A stretch of DNA of 64,000 bases from Liopterus haemorrhoidalis. Lineage: Eukaryota; Arthropoda; Insecta; Coleoptera; Dytiscidae. The notes under the pieces are model-generated. The model was not told the DNA's origin. It did no database searches and saw nothing but the letters and a program-made list of their open reading frames with translations. The first letter of the stretch is position 1. Every line of letters starts with the position of its first letter. Shown here in pieces: positions 43,972-55,180 of the stretch. The DNA is taken from contig OZ020616.1 in NCBI GenBank assembly GCA_963971575.1, positions 9,409,934-9,473,933 of the forward strand, written 5' to 3'. A program made the translations under genes and the position numbers.

Positions 43972-44378
43972 CAGTCTGTTCCAAACGGTTAAGCGGAACT
44001 AAATGGGAATTTAGTTCTTTTAGGTTGTCACGAGAAGGGACCTTGCTTGGGATATTTCATTTTTCACGTTGGGATGTCAAAATTTAAAATTCCAACAATG
44101 AAACCATGGAAACGAATGATATATGTCAAAATTAAATATTTTTTTTAGATATTTTAATGACAAAAAAATAAATAAATGGGAAATTTGTATTAAGAATGAC
44201 ACAAAAAATCAAAATATAAAGAAAATGACATTTTAAAATGATATTAACCTTAACCAAAAAATGTTTATTGTAAGTATAATTTACAAAGCTTAAACAAAAC
44301 GGCCGAAAGCCACAAATTGAACGATGAAAGTAACTAGATTGCAAAATCTAGTTCCGCTTAAGCGTTTGGAACAGACTG
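43972..44378. mobile_element. Tc1/mariner-type MITE, 407 bp
   Basis: CAGTCTGTTCCAAACGGTTA and its complement TAAGCGTTTGGAACAGACTG form the ends. TA flanks both. The X copy at 52.7 kb has the uninterrupted site (ATCAAATTATGTTCTATA), confirming the TA duplication. The interior is AT-rich and non-coding. Confidence 0.85.
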
Positions 44379-44599
44379 TATATCCTATACAATTTTTTGT
44401 CCAAGGCTTGGTTTACTAGTTACAATTTTTTTTTTAATTTTAAACTTTAATAACTTCCATTTCCGCTTTCGGATTTTAATAAAAAACAATAGGGTTCTTC
44501 CCATTTATTAGGAGAATTTTTTAGTACCAGAACTAACTCTTTAAGTTAAACCGTTTTCGTGTATGCACACAGACACACAGGTACACAGACACACAGACA

Positions 44600-44617
44600 C
44601 ACATACACACAGACACA

Positions 44618-44656
<39 letters not shown>

Positions 44657-44665
44657 ACACACATA
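44600..44665. repeat. (AC)n/(ACACAG)n microsatellite of X copy 1
   Basis: Sits at the same internal place as the microsatellites in X copies 2 and 3. Frames through it give HTHTQT and VCVCVS artefacts. Confidence 0.9.
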
Positions 44666-44775
44666 CGGCGGCACTTCGAAAATAGGTTTTTTGGACTCCC
44701 TGGACCATGAAACGTGGTCATCAGTCAAAATCTCGACATCGAAAATTTTCGCGATTACAATACTTGCCCCTTATA

Positions 44776-46015
44776 TATCTCGGATATGTTCTAACGAGGA
44801 ACAACAGAGCAGAGCAGCATGTTAGAGAAAGGGTGAAGAAAGCAAGAATGGTTATGGGGAAGCTATGGAGCATAGGAGAGAGGAGGTTTGACGACGATAT
44901 CAGGTGGAGAATGAAATTGTTTGACGGGATTGTGAAGAGTATCCTCATGTACGGAGTAGAGATCTGGGGATGGAAAGAATGGGAGATAGTAGAAAGGGTA
45001 CAAGAGGGATACATGAGATGGATTATGGGATTAGACAGAACGACACCAGGATATATAGTGAGAGAGGAAATGAAGAGGGAAAAGCTGAGAGTAGGAGCCG
45101 GGGCGAGGGCGGCGAAGTATGAGGAGAAAATCAGGAGGGACGAAAGAAGGAAGATAATAAGAGAATGCTGGGAAGAAAGAATGAAGGAAGAACAAAAAGG
45201 TAAACTGTCGGAATGGGGAGAAACAAGGAAAGAGTACTATTGGAGATGTGGGATGGACATAAGGGAAGCTGAGCGAAAGAGAAATGAAGGAAGAAACATA
45301 GTAGAAGAATTGAGAAGGAGAGACAAGGAGGTACAGGAGCAGGAAAGAACAGTAAGAATAGACAATTCAAGGAATGTGAAAAGGTATAGGGAGATAAGGA
45401 CGGTAGGAATACCTGAATATTTGAAAGGGAGGAGAGGAAAGGCAGGGGGCAGAGTTAGAAGGATTGCCAGATTAAGATGCGGAAATGAAGAACGGAGTAG
45501 TAGGTATTGGGCAAAACCGGAGGATAGGGTATGCAGAATGTGTAGAGAGGAGGAAGAATCCTTGGAACATCTTACAAAAAGATGTGGAAAGATGACAAAA
45601 TGGGAGGGAGAGATAAAGGAGCTGTTGAGTGAAGAAGGAAAGGGAGAAAGGTGGGCGAGAGTACTCGAGGAAAGAAGGAAGGAATGCGGAGAGGTAAGAC
45701 AGAACTGAGTACAGGAAGGAAGAAAGAGGCAATGGAGGAGGAAAGAAAAGAGGGAAGAGAAGCGAAGAAAGAGGGGAAGAAGAACTGGAGTCAAGAAGGA
45801 AGGAGACCGGAGACGGAAGCCGAAAAGAGATTACGAAGAAAGAGATGAACACCGGAGGTAGAAGGTAGAAGAAGAAGAAGAAGAAAGAAAATCATAAAAT
45901 TATATTATATTATTTTATTTTATTATATTATTATGATTATTTTTCTCAATGTAATAGTTAAAACCCTATACGCCGCAAGGCCTAGGGGAAATAAAGAATA
46001 AAGAATAAAGAATTA
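44776..46015 (+). mobile_element. 5'-truncated LINE inserted into X copy 1
   Basis: It lies between TTATATA-type repeats; X copy 3 shows the empty site (CTTATATATTAAGG at 54186-54199). It ends GCCGCAAGGCCTAGGGGAAA plus (TAAAGAA)n, the same tail as the fragments at 1958-2260 and 21310-21600, which defines one family with at least three copies here. Confidence 0.8.
44779..45708 (+). pseudogene. LINE ORF2 C-terminal half (RT thumb to zinc knuckle)
   Basis: The LINE part begins at YLGYVLTRNN (44779); codons before it belong to the X repeat and are read through by chance. The usual RT landmark after the catalytic palm, YLG, is followed by WSIGERRFDDDIRWRMKLFD, YGVEIWGWKEWE, then a long basic, glutamate-rich segment (KYEEKIRRDERRKIIRECWE) and CRMCREEEESLEHLTKRCGK, a CCHC zinc-knuckle-like motif. 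It ends at TGA 45706-45708. There are no internal stops in 310 codons. The catalytic RT core and endonuclease were lost by 5' truncation. The clade (R1/Jockey-like) is a guess. Confidence 0.75.
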
Positions 46016-46118
46016 TATATATTAAGGTCGGGCAAGTAAAAAAAAAGTGTGAGAATAAAGAGCATTCATTCAAATTTATTTAAAATATGTTAGTTATTTA
46101 CATTGCTAGATGCGTAAG

Positions 46119-46170
46119 CAGGGGCGGACTGGCCATGTGGAAAATGTGGAAAATTCCACAAGGGCCGTAT
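46119..46170 (+). mobile_element. hAT-like terminus
   Basis: CAGGGGCGGACTGGCCATG is a classic hAT MITE end, followed by ATGTGGAAAATTCCACA, a small palindrome. No right end was found. Confidence 0.4.
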
Positions 46171-46249
46171 ACAAATTTGGCCGTTTTCTAACTATGTACA
46201 TAATATACCGTTATGTCGTAATATATATATATATATTTCAAACAGTTTC

Positions 46250-46970
46250 AAACCTCAAAAAATCAAAATTTTCCCTAATAGTTTTAGGTCAAAACAAGGT
46301 CTGAGAATTCCAAAAATTCAAACCTCAAGTCTCTATTTCTTACCTTTTTTGAGATATGAATTTTTGAAATTACAAAAAAAAAACAGATTTTCAATAGTTT
46401 TAGGTCATTACGGATCAAACATTAATTTTTTCTAGACAAAACAAGGTGTGAGAATTCCAAAAATTTAAACCTCAAGTCTCTATTTCTTACCTTTTATGAG
46501 AAAAGAATTTTTTAAATTCCAAAAAAAAAAAAAAATCAAAATTTTCCCTAATAGATTTAGGTCATAACGACCAAACATTAATTTTTTCTAGACAAAACAA
46601 GGTGTGAGAATTCCAAAAATTCAAACCTCAAATCTCTATGTCTTACCTTTTTTGAGATATGAATTTTTAAAATTACAAAAAATCTAAATTTTCAATAGTT
46701 TTAGGTCATTATGGACCAAACATTAATTTTTTCTAGACAAAACAAGGTGTAAGAAGTCCAAAAATTCAAACCTCAAGTCCCTACCTCTTACCATTTATGA
46801 GATATGTATTTTTGAAATTTGCAAAATGAAACAAAATTTTACCAATTAGTTTTAGGTCATTACGGACCAAATACTACAGAAAAAACATCGTAAAACTAAT
46901 TTTTTTAAAGATTTAAACCTTAGGTCTCTATTTCTTACCATTTTTGAGATATAGTTTTTGATTTAATGCC
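46250..46970. repeat. Tandem array, ~145-155-bp unit, about five copies
   Basis: Each unit has AACCTCAAGTCTCTATTTCT, TTACC(T/A)TTTTTGAGATATG, TAGTTTTAGGTCATTACGGA and ACAAAACAAGGTGTGAGAA. Unit starts are near 46321, 46469, 46625, 46770 and 46915. Related single units occur inverted at 47715-47790 and direct at 52190-52370. Confidence 0.8.
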
Positions 46971-48767
46971 CAAATTTCCAAAAATAACTACACTTTCACG
47001 AGACCCAATATATTCAATGTTAAAATACGTACAAAAAATAACTTGGAATTTATAAGAAAGACATTTTAATGTTATCTCGATGTTTTGTTAACCACAAATG
47101 AATTAGTATAGGATTAAAAAAATAATTAATCCTCTTAAATAAGTTGATAAGGAAATTTTATTTTTATATCATTTGCAGGAATTACGTAAACATTTATGCG
47201 ACAAAACATGTTTATCTGAAAAAATATATAAACTGTGAATTTTCATAGTTTAAAGGATTTCGTAGGCAGGGCTGATATTAAAAATATTTGAGAAGATAAC
47301 ATGATTTATCACAGTAATACAGTTTTGAAATTATTGCAGAAAACATTACAAACCAATTTGCAACAAGTTTGGAACCTTATTTTACGACCTACTTATTTTT
47401 AAGGTCCCAAACAATTAATTCAAATATGTTATTAAAATTTTAAAGCACTAAACTACGAAAAATCGATATTTAAATTTGACAAAAATCACGTTTTGCATGA
47501 ACTAAGTGGACAAATAATGGTTTAAATTGACAAAATAAGGATTAAATTTGATTTGAATGTTAATTATAATGTTTATATGTTTATGTTTGTTAATATGGAT
47601 CTTACTAGCATTAGCTAAATAAATAAACTATTATTATTATTAACAAACATAGGTTTACATTATTTTATTTATCATTTTTTTAAATATGGAAATGCCAACT
47701 TTAATTTTCCAAACAATCATATCTCAAAAACGGTAAGAGATAGAGACCTGCGGTTTGAATTTTTGAAATCCTCAGACTTTAAATAGTTTAGAAAAAAAAT
47801 ACCAAGTACAATAACTATAATTAATTTTCACAATACAACAAAATAGCTAGAGTCATATTTGTAGAATAAAGCTTTAGGTACAATTTGCCGTATCGTACGC
47901 AAATATGCGTCGATTGGTTTACAAGATGGCGTCTATAATGCAATTTTCTTATTTACAACTACCTAACAGTTTTTTCTACAGTTAAAAATATACTATTAGG
48001 TGGATAAAATTACGCTGCAAATTTTGATATATAGATTGTTATTCATTTTATTTCCGATTATTAGTTTTGTATAAGAAACTATTGAGGACTATAAGGTTGT
48101 GCGCCGCCTTAAGTCTCTGAAAATATCACACTTGTGTGTCACACTCTTGTATTTAACTATTCGATTCTTTTTAGTGTTCTATCACTGGTGATCTGATAGC
48201 TAATATAAGCATCTCATTTAACATTGTCACTAGAATATTGCAAAACCCTCTTAAGATGTGAATAGCGTTGCCATAAATTCTCTTTACAACCCTCTACAAA
48301 TAAAAGAAAGAAACAAACGTCCCCCAAAAATTTATAGCAGTCAAATTTCGCGCATTGCTTGCTATTTTTCAAGCGTAACACTGAATCCCTCGCGAACATT
48401 TACAAACAGTGAAAGGTTTAGAGTCAAACTTTTCGGTCTTGGCTTTTGAAGTATTCATAAAAAAATCGCAGTCAACAGGTGGCGGTGCGGTGAACGGACG
48501 CTCGACTTGCTGTGCATTCATGATCAAATTTTCATAAATTACAAACTTGCAAAGATGCAGACAGGTTAAAGTAATTATTTAACAGTAATTTTTCTTTCTG
48601 AATATTTACGACATTTACGAATTTGTGTATATTAGAACAAATTCATTTTTTTTGTGGAATCTGCATAAATAAAAAGAACAGACATAACTGTTCTTTTATC
48701 TTTCTCTTCCCCAGACTTTGTTTCTACACGTTTCCGGTGCTTATCAGACAATATTCATTAAAAGAAA
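46971..48767. other. Gene-free stretch with old repeats
   Basis: 47440-47740 is a diverged copy of the DNA around 1240-1945, without the 1314 MITE. 47228-47268 resembles the hairpin end of family Z. The rest is unassigned, with no convincing gene. Confidence 0.5.
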
Positions 48768-49682
48768 TTGATGTGAAGTGTGAATTTTCACACATTTCAG
48801 GGTTTTGCAGGTATTTAGTAAGTGAATGATGATTATTTGGGATGCCAAAACAAATTTTATATTAAAATATTTTTTTTGTTAATTTTAATTCCAACGCCTA
48901 ATACCATTATTTAGGTTTCTAAATATGTGCAGTATATTTTTTTCATTGGTTGTTATAAGCTCCACCTCTCTGATTTCGTGTACATTGAAACAGAATTAAT
49001 TTTGAAAAAATAATTTAAACAATATAAAAATTCAAAAAAAACAAACAAAAATAATATTGTCTCTTCTCGCAGGGTTCGATCCCCCTGTCGATCGAGTTAG
49101 TTGGGTGAGAAGCCAGCGTTCTAGCCACTACACCAGGATATACCTTCTAGTTTACCGTGTTACAAAGCTATAATTTGTGTACATTATTAGCCAAAAAACA
49201 CAAAAAATGCGTTTTTTTCCAAAAACATAATCTGATCAAAAATTCCTGTTGTACTATTCCGGTTCACACCAATGTACATTACTTAGAATTTTTTCAGATT
49301 TTTAGTTTAAACCATCTGGGCTACAGGGTGTGGGACAAAAAATTTTTTGCAAAATTTTGACAAAATCGCTTCAAAATAATTTATTTTGCAAAAATAAAAA
49401 TTTGATCGTTAATTCACGTACCAAGGGCTTACATTTGATACCTTACTCAGAATTATTAAAAAATATTATTTTTTTCGATGATCACATATTTGTTTATATT
49501 TTTAGGGGGATATGTTTTTGAGATGTTTTAGTATTTTTCCTATGTGCGGGTCAAAGAGTTGTATAAGCATGCCAAATTTCAACTCTCTAGGATTAGCCGT
49601 TTGGCTACAATTTTTACCGAACAGACAGACAGACGACAAAATGACGGTATAAGGGTTTTTTGGTCATACCTACAAAACCCTA
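48768..49682 (-). repeat. Family Z repeat, copy D
   Basis: Reverse orientation, hairpin end at 48768 and AGGG end at 49682. Slightly shortened between the cassette and hairpin end (missing the 'AACCAGTGG...ATAATTTAATTCTG' part). The cassette at 49071-49137 resembles copy C. Confidence 0.85.
49071..49137 (-). other. tRNA-like cassette of Z copy D
   Basis: Minus strand: CCTGGTGTAGTGGCTAGAA (A-box-like) and GGGATCGAACCCTGCGAG (B-box-like). T-runs follow in the same orientation. Confidence 0.5.
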
Positions 49683-49869
49683 AAAAACAATTTTTGTCAA
49701 TACGTGAAATTTTTTAAAATAGGAAAAGAAGTTGTTTCATTGTATGTATATTTTTAATTGGATGATTATTTGGAGAGTTGTGAGCAGAGACGTCTAAAGA
49801 TGGGAGACGCCGGTACATCTAATTGGAGTCCATTCAGATTGCAGGATTCGGGACTGGATTCTTCTTCTT

Positions 49870-50198
49870 AGGGTTTTGTAGGTATAACCGCCAAAAACCC
49901 CTTATACGTCACTCATATATCCATCTGTCTGTCTGTACTCTACTGTACAGGTAATGGTAGTCGCTTGTACAACTCTTTAACCTCCATATAGAAAAACTGT
50001 AGATAGTTCAAAAAACACATCACGAGATAAATATAAACAAATATGTTTTTTAATGAAAAAATAAACATTTTTTTTAAATATTGAGAAGGGTATCATATAA
50101 AATCCCTTAACGAGTGGATACACAACAAATTTTAATTTTTGAAAAATCATTTTGAATTTCACCAAAAATATGACAAAAAACTTTTCTCCCACACCCTA
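49870..50198 (+). repeat. Family Z repeat, copy G (old 5' fragment)
   Basis: It starts AGGGTTTTGTAGGTATAACC and follows the family order to CCCACACCCT, strongly diverged and with only three GTCT units. The 3' two-thirds are absent. Confidence 0.65.
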
Positions 50199-51004
50199 TT
50201 TCTATTTTTTTTTTTCCCTAGCTTGGTTACACTTCGCGTTTACTCAAAAAATTGTGTTACCTCTATCTTAATGTACCCTGTATATGTATTTTAATTTGTA
50301 ATTCATACTAATCCACCGTTTTTTAACAATTATAGAGGCTATCTCCAAAACGCCTCTTGTCCATTTTTCAAAAGTTGAGAGTTACCACGAAATATTATTA
50401 ATTGCAATTATAAATTACTGAAAATCACTTCATTTTTTTTTTTTTTTTTCAACAGCCATTTATTTAAGGTTTCTAGATTGGTTTAGAAAGAAATTATGTT
50501 TTTACTTGCTCGAGCTTAATATATAAGGGGCAAGTAATCGCGAAAATTTTCGATGTCGAGATTTTGACTGATGACCACGTTTCATGGTCCAGGGAATCCA
50601 AAAAACCTATTTTTGAAGTGCCGTCCGTATGTGTGTGTGTCTGTGTGTGTATACACGATAACTCAAGAATGGTTCAACTTAGATAATTCGTTCTGGTACT
50701 AAAAAATTCTCCTATTAAATGGAAAGAACCCTATTGTTTTTATGAAGATCAGTTGACTAGAAATGGGAGTTTACTCGTGTCGATTTTAAGATTTTTGCGA
50801 ATATTTAGCAACAGAAAAATATTTCGAAAAAATTTATTGAACAAAAGTTACTATAAATGCAATTACTAATAACTTTTATTTGACACGTTTTTTGATAAAA
50901 CGAAAAATTTTGAAATTTTTTTGTAAAATTATTTATAATCTCAATTTTTTCATACTTATATGTAACGTTTCCATAGTCATGATAACACAACCCTACAAAA
51001 AAAA

Positions 51005-51860
51005 TTGATGTGAAGTGTGAATATTCACACATTTCAGGGTTTCGCAGGTATATAATAAGTGAAGGCGGTATGCTGAGTGTGTAGGACAAATTTTACTTTA
51101 TAGTAATCACGGCAAAATGAACGATATTTTTAAAATAATTTATCGTCTGTTAATCATATAATAAGACTGGTTATTAAATTTACGCTCTTAAAAATTAAAT
51201 ACAACATTTGTCAAAATATAACTAGAATTTTGACAAAATAATTTCAACATAATAAAAATGCAAAAAAAAAAAACTGAAAAATAAAACTCACTCCCCGTCC
51301 GTACTCGAACTCGAAACCCTTCGTTTTCCAGAGAATTTTAGCTTCCGACACCAGCGCACTAACGCGTTGTGCCATCGCACGCTTTGCTTATCAGTGTCTT
51401 ACATTGGTATAACTTTTGTACTTTGTGAACCAAAAACCACAAAAAATGCGTTATTTTCCGAAAACATAATCTGATCAAAAATTCCTGTTGTACTATTTCG
51501 GTTCACACCAATATACATTACTTGGAATTTTTTTAGATTTTTAGTTTAAACCATCTGGGCTACAGGGTGTGGGACAAAAATTTTTTTGCACAATTTTGGC
51601 AAAAATCGCATCAAAATAATTTATTTTGCAAAAATAAAAATTTGATCGTTAATCCACCTACTAAGGGCTTTCATTTGATACCCTACTCAGAATTAAAAAA
51701 AAATATTTTTGTTTTCGATGAGCACATATTTGTTTATATTTTTAGGGGGGTATGTTTTTTAGATGTTTTAGTATTTTTCCTATGTGCGGGTCAAAGAGTT
51801 GTATAAACATGCCAAATTTCAACTCTCTAGGTTTAGCCGTTTGGCTACAATTTTAACCGA

Positions 51861-51918
<58 letters not shown>

Positions 51919-51966
51919 GACAAAATGACGGTATAAGGGTTTTTTGGTCATACCTACAAAACCCTA
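51005..51966 (-). repeat. Family Z repeat, copy E
   Basis: Inserted in the A-tract at the left end of the inverted-repeat element. The hairpin end is at 51005 and the AGGG end at 51966. It lacks part of the DNA between the hairpin and 'AACCAGT'. The (ACAG)n tract is at 51861-51918. Confidence 0.85.
51300..51385 (-). other. tRNA-like cassette of Z copy E
   Basis: Minus strand: GATGGCACAACGCGTTAGTG (A-box-like, D-arm layout) and GGGTTTCGAGTTCGAGTAC (B-box-like). It is longer than the others (about 85 bp) and unlike any of them in sequence. Confidence 0.5.
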
Positions 51967-52811
51967 AAAAGGGTCATACCCAGACATGCGATACATGGTT
52001 TCCGAAGTATTTTTGCTCGCTGATCACGAATCTGTGATCGGTTTGTCTCTATCAGGTCCTCAAACCTTGCTAAGGTCAGGGTCAAGGTCAAATCCGAAAA
52101 TTTGATTAAAAAAATCTAAAAAAATTCATATGGGAGTTTTTGAGGTCGCTGATTACGAATCCAGTGTCCGTATTTCAAATATTTAAACTGCAGGTATCTA
52201 TCTTGTACCGTTTTCATGATAGAATTTTTTGAAATTTTGAAAAAATGAAATAAAAATCAAAATTTTTCAAAAATTTATTTTTTTTCTTAAAAATGAAATC
52301 TTAGGCTATTTAGGACCTCAGGATTATAAAATTCCGACCGCAGGTCTTTAGCTATCATAGTTTTTAAGGTGTGTCCGTAATTTTTTTTAGAATTTTTGGA
52401 GGTGTTTCGGCCATTTGACCTTGAACAGATTTTGACCTTGTCTTGATATGGTCAAACGGACACTGGATTCGTAATCAGCGATCTCAAAAACCCCCAAATG
52501 AATTTTTTTAGATTTTTTAAATCAAATTTTCGGATTTGACCTTAGCAAGGTTTGAGGACCGGATGGAGACACACCGACCACAGATTCGTGATCAGCGAGC
52601 AAAAATACTTCGGAAACCATGTATCGCATGTCTGGGTATGACCCTTTTTTTTGTAGAGCTGTGTAATTAATTCGTAACTAGTAAACCAAGCCTTGGACAA
52701 AAATTTATATAGAACATAATTTGATGTATTTTTGAAGATTTAACTAAAATATTTAAAAAAATTTTTTTTTTACGAGAGGGCTTGTCTAGCGGAGGTTTTC
52801 CTTCGCCACTG

Positions 52812-53604
52812 TTTTTTTTTTTCAAAGAGCCTTCATTTATTTTGCCAATATAACAATAAAATGATTTTTTATAAACTTGGACTAGAGACGTTTTGGGAAT
52901 AAGGTTCTTAGTTGAACATTTTGAATTAAATATTTTAATAATATCCCTAAAATCAATTAAATTCATCCTTGAACTAAAAATTTAATGTTTTAAAACGAAT
53001 AATTCCTAAAATATTTATTAAAAACTGTTGAAGGTTAAATATTTTGATCGCATATATAAATTCCAATAATTCCTGAATACCAGTTCGATTCCTGCGTGTG
53101 GATTTCCGGCTATGATCCTGCCAGGCATTTGTCTGTGGCTGTATTGTGTGCTCCTCTAAATAATTAACATGACTATATCCTACTCTCCCCCGACATACTA
53201 ACCTAACCCACCCTTCAAACTAATTCAATATTAACCACCTTCGGTCGAATTAGCTACATCACCAACCATCTCATTCATTTTAGAATTCGGTAAGAGGATT
53301 TCAACTAAATCACTGAAAATCTCATTTAGCTGTTGAAAAAAATATTATGTTTGGAAGAGAGATTCATTTCTGAGAAAGAAAAATTAAATAAACTTTAAGA
53401 ATTATTGTGAAATATTTTTAATTAATTTATTTATGTAATTTACAGTTTATGTAAAGTAGGTATGTATGTCTTACAAGATTTGATACAACTTAGTTGATAG
53501 CCCTGATCTTTAAATTAAATTTAATACTTACCGTATTAGCCCGAATATAACGCGACCCCGAATTTAACACGGCACCAAAATTTTTCGTGAAGATATTTTG
53601 AAAC
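52812..53604. other. Gene-free stretch
   Basis: No coding content recognised. 53085-53160 is GC-richer. A basic frame on the minus strand (52667-52966) includes X-repeat DNA and is not a gene. Confidence 0.4.
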
Positions 53605-53983
53605 CAGTGGCGATGGAAGATCTCCGCTAGACTTGCCCTTCCATAAAAAAAAAAATAATAATAAAAAAAAAAAATACATAATTTTTTTTTTTTTTTAATT
53701 TAAAAAATCTGCTGTGGCCTCCACAGGACCGACCGCCAATAACTTCCGTTTCCGGTTTCGGATTTTAATAAAAAACAATAGGGTTCTTCCCAGTTATTAG
53801 GAGAATTTTTTAGTACCAGAACGAACTCTTTAAGTTAAACCGTTTTTGAGTTATCGTGTATACACACAGATATACAGACACACAGACACACACACACACG
53901 CACGCACGCACGCACGCATGCACGCACGCACGCTCGCACGCACGCACGCTCGCACGCACGCACGCTCGCACGCACGCACGAAA

Positions 53984-54018
<35 letters not shown>

Positions 54019-54215
54019 CCCACACAAACACACACACACACACACACGCGCACACACGCGCACACACGCACACACACATACGGACGGAACTTCGAAAATA
54101 GATTTGTTGGATTCCCTGGACCATGAAACGTGGTCATCAGTCAAAATCTCGACATCGAAAATTTTCGCGATTACAATACTTGCCCCTTATATATTAAGGT
54201 CGGGCAAGTAAAAAA
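53605..54215 (+). mobile_element. Family X repeat copy 3 (uninterrupted)
   Basis: CAGTGGCGATGGAAGATCTC at 53605, then GCTGTGGCCTCCACAGGACC, 'AACAATAGGGTTCTTCCCAG', a long CACA/CACG tract (53880-54080), 'CATGAAACGTGGTCATCAG' and the end CTTATATATTAAGGTCGGGC AAGTA + A's. TACTTGCCC and GGGCAAGTA at the end form a hairpin. It supplies the empty site for the LINE in X copy 1. Confidence 0.8.
53880..54080. repeat. (CACG)n/(CACA)n microsatellite
   Basis: Imperfect tetranucleotide tract in X copy 3. The HARTHART and CVRACVRA frames through it are artefacts. Confidence 0.95.
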
Positions 54216-54388
54216 TGTGTCATTAATTCTTTAAGTGGATAAGTATAATAGATTATTATTATACGAGTTTTATTAATAATAATAATATTATAAAATAATT
54301 ATCTGATATGGAAATAATTACAAATTTTATTAAATAAACATTTTAAAATGTTTGGGGTTATCAATGACATGCCGTAGACGAATCACCA

Positions 54389-54427
54389 AAAACAGTTTAA
54401 CAATAGCTTCTACTGTTAAACTGTTTT
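54389..54427. repeat. Perfect hairpin, 14-bp arms
   Basis: AAAACAGTTTAACA and TGTTAAACTGTTTT separated by 11 bp. Followed only by weak T content, so a terminator role is not claimed. Confidence 0.7.
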
Positions 54428-55180
54428 CAGTGTAACAATGATAATATTGTGAACGCAAAGTATAAAAAATAATTTTTATATTCTAATAATACCCCATAAG
54501 ATGTGACTGATGACATAAATTTTATACGGCGATCATCCATCCTTTTTCTATTATTACATCGGTTCCACCAAAACTATTAAATTTTTACTACGTAATATTT
54601 AAAAATTATTTTCCATGTTAATATTTTATTTGTCATTTTAAACTGCAACATAATAACACATTTACCATAATTTAGCAATATGTAAAACCAACAAACCCGT
54701 ATTTTACGATAATATTCTTCGTTAATTTAAATTATAAATTCCGTTATACAAATAACATGAAACCGACACCACGATATAACCGTTTGTGTACAATAAATAT
54801 AAATTATTAGTGTAATAACAAATTTTACATAACATGCTTGTTTATTTGCTCATAGCAAAGACACTCTGGGTGAGATATATGGCATTATATGTTTTGAAAA
54901 ACAAAATAAGTATGTGTGAGCTCGCGCGTTGTTATGATATAGATCAGTGTTTATCAATCTTTTTGCTTTCGTGGCACATTTTCCAAAGAAGAAAAATTGC
55001 GCGGTACTCCTACGTAATCATAGAAGAAGTCTAATTGGTCTTTATTCAATTAGTGTTGGTGCTTGAATGCAGACACCCCTGTATTCAGGATATGTTAATT
55101 TCAATTCGAGTACTTTGTTTTTACTAATGGTATTGTACCAGGTCTGTTCAGAAAATAACCGACCATTTTGAATTACGCGT
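54428..55180. other. Gene-free stretch
   Basis: CAGTGTTTATCAATC at about 54946 resembles a hAT-like left end with 'GTGGCACA' words. No right end was identified. Confidence 0.4.

Larger units (their letters stand above)
43828..46040 (+). mobile_element. Family X repeat copy 1, carrying two insertions
   Basis: It starts CAGTGGCGAAGGGAGACC and contains CTCCGCTAGACTTGCCCT, CAAGGCTTGGTTTACTAGTT, 'AACAATAGGGTTCTTCCCA', an (ACACAG)n tract and 'CATGAAACGTGGTCATCAG'. It ends CTTATATATTAAGGTCGGGCAAGTA plus A's. A TA-target MITE (43972-44378) and a LINE (44776-46015) are inserted. No protein is encoded by X itself. Confidence 0.75.
50990..52652. mobile_element. Inverted-repeat element with ~200-bp arms, split by Z copy E
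   Basis: After removing Z copy E, the left end CTACAAAAAAAA + GGGTCATACCCAGAC is mirrored by GTCTGGGTATGACCC + TTTTTTTTGTAG. The arms (51971-52170, 52457-52644) are about 93% alike by eye; the left arm has a 12-bp duplication of GGGTCAAGGTCA type. The 286-bp centre resembles the tandem unit at 46250. Non-coding. Confidence 0.75.
50503..52811 (-). mobile_element. Family X/Y hybrid repeat (X copy 2), with nested insertions
   Basis: On the minus strand it starts CAGTGGCGAAGGAAAACC (52811) and passes CAAGGCTTGGTTTACTAGTT. It is interrupted by an inverted-repeat element (50990-52652), then resumes with Y-type DNA (ACATATAAGTATGAAAAAAT, ATTCGCAAAAATCTTAAAAT), switches at ~50740 to X-type DNA (ACAATAGGGTTCTTTCCA) and ends CCTTATATATTAAGCTCGAG at ~50503. 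Confidence 0.65.

Noticed and set aside
45131..45852. Leucine/serine/phenylalanine-rich minus-strand frames of up to 185 codons
   Set aside because: Shadows of the purine-rich LINE ORF on the plus strand.
53810..54211. Cysteine/valine- and histidine/arginine-rich frames
   Set aside because: Translated CACA/CACG microsatellite; the same applies to 44546-44728.
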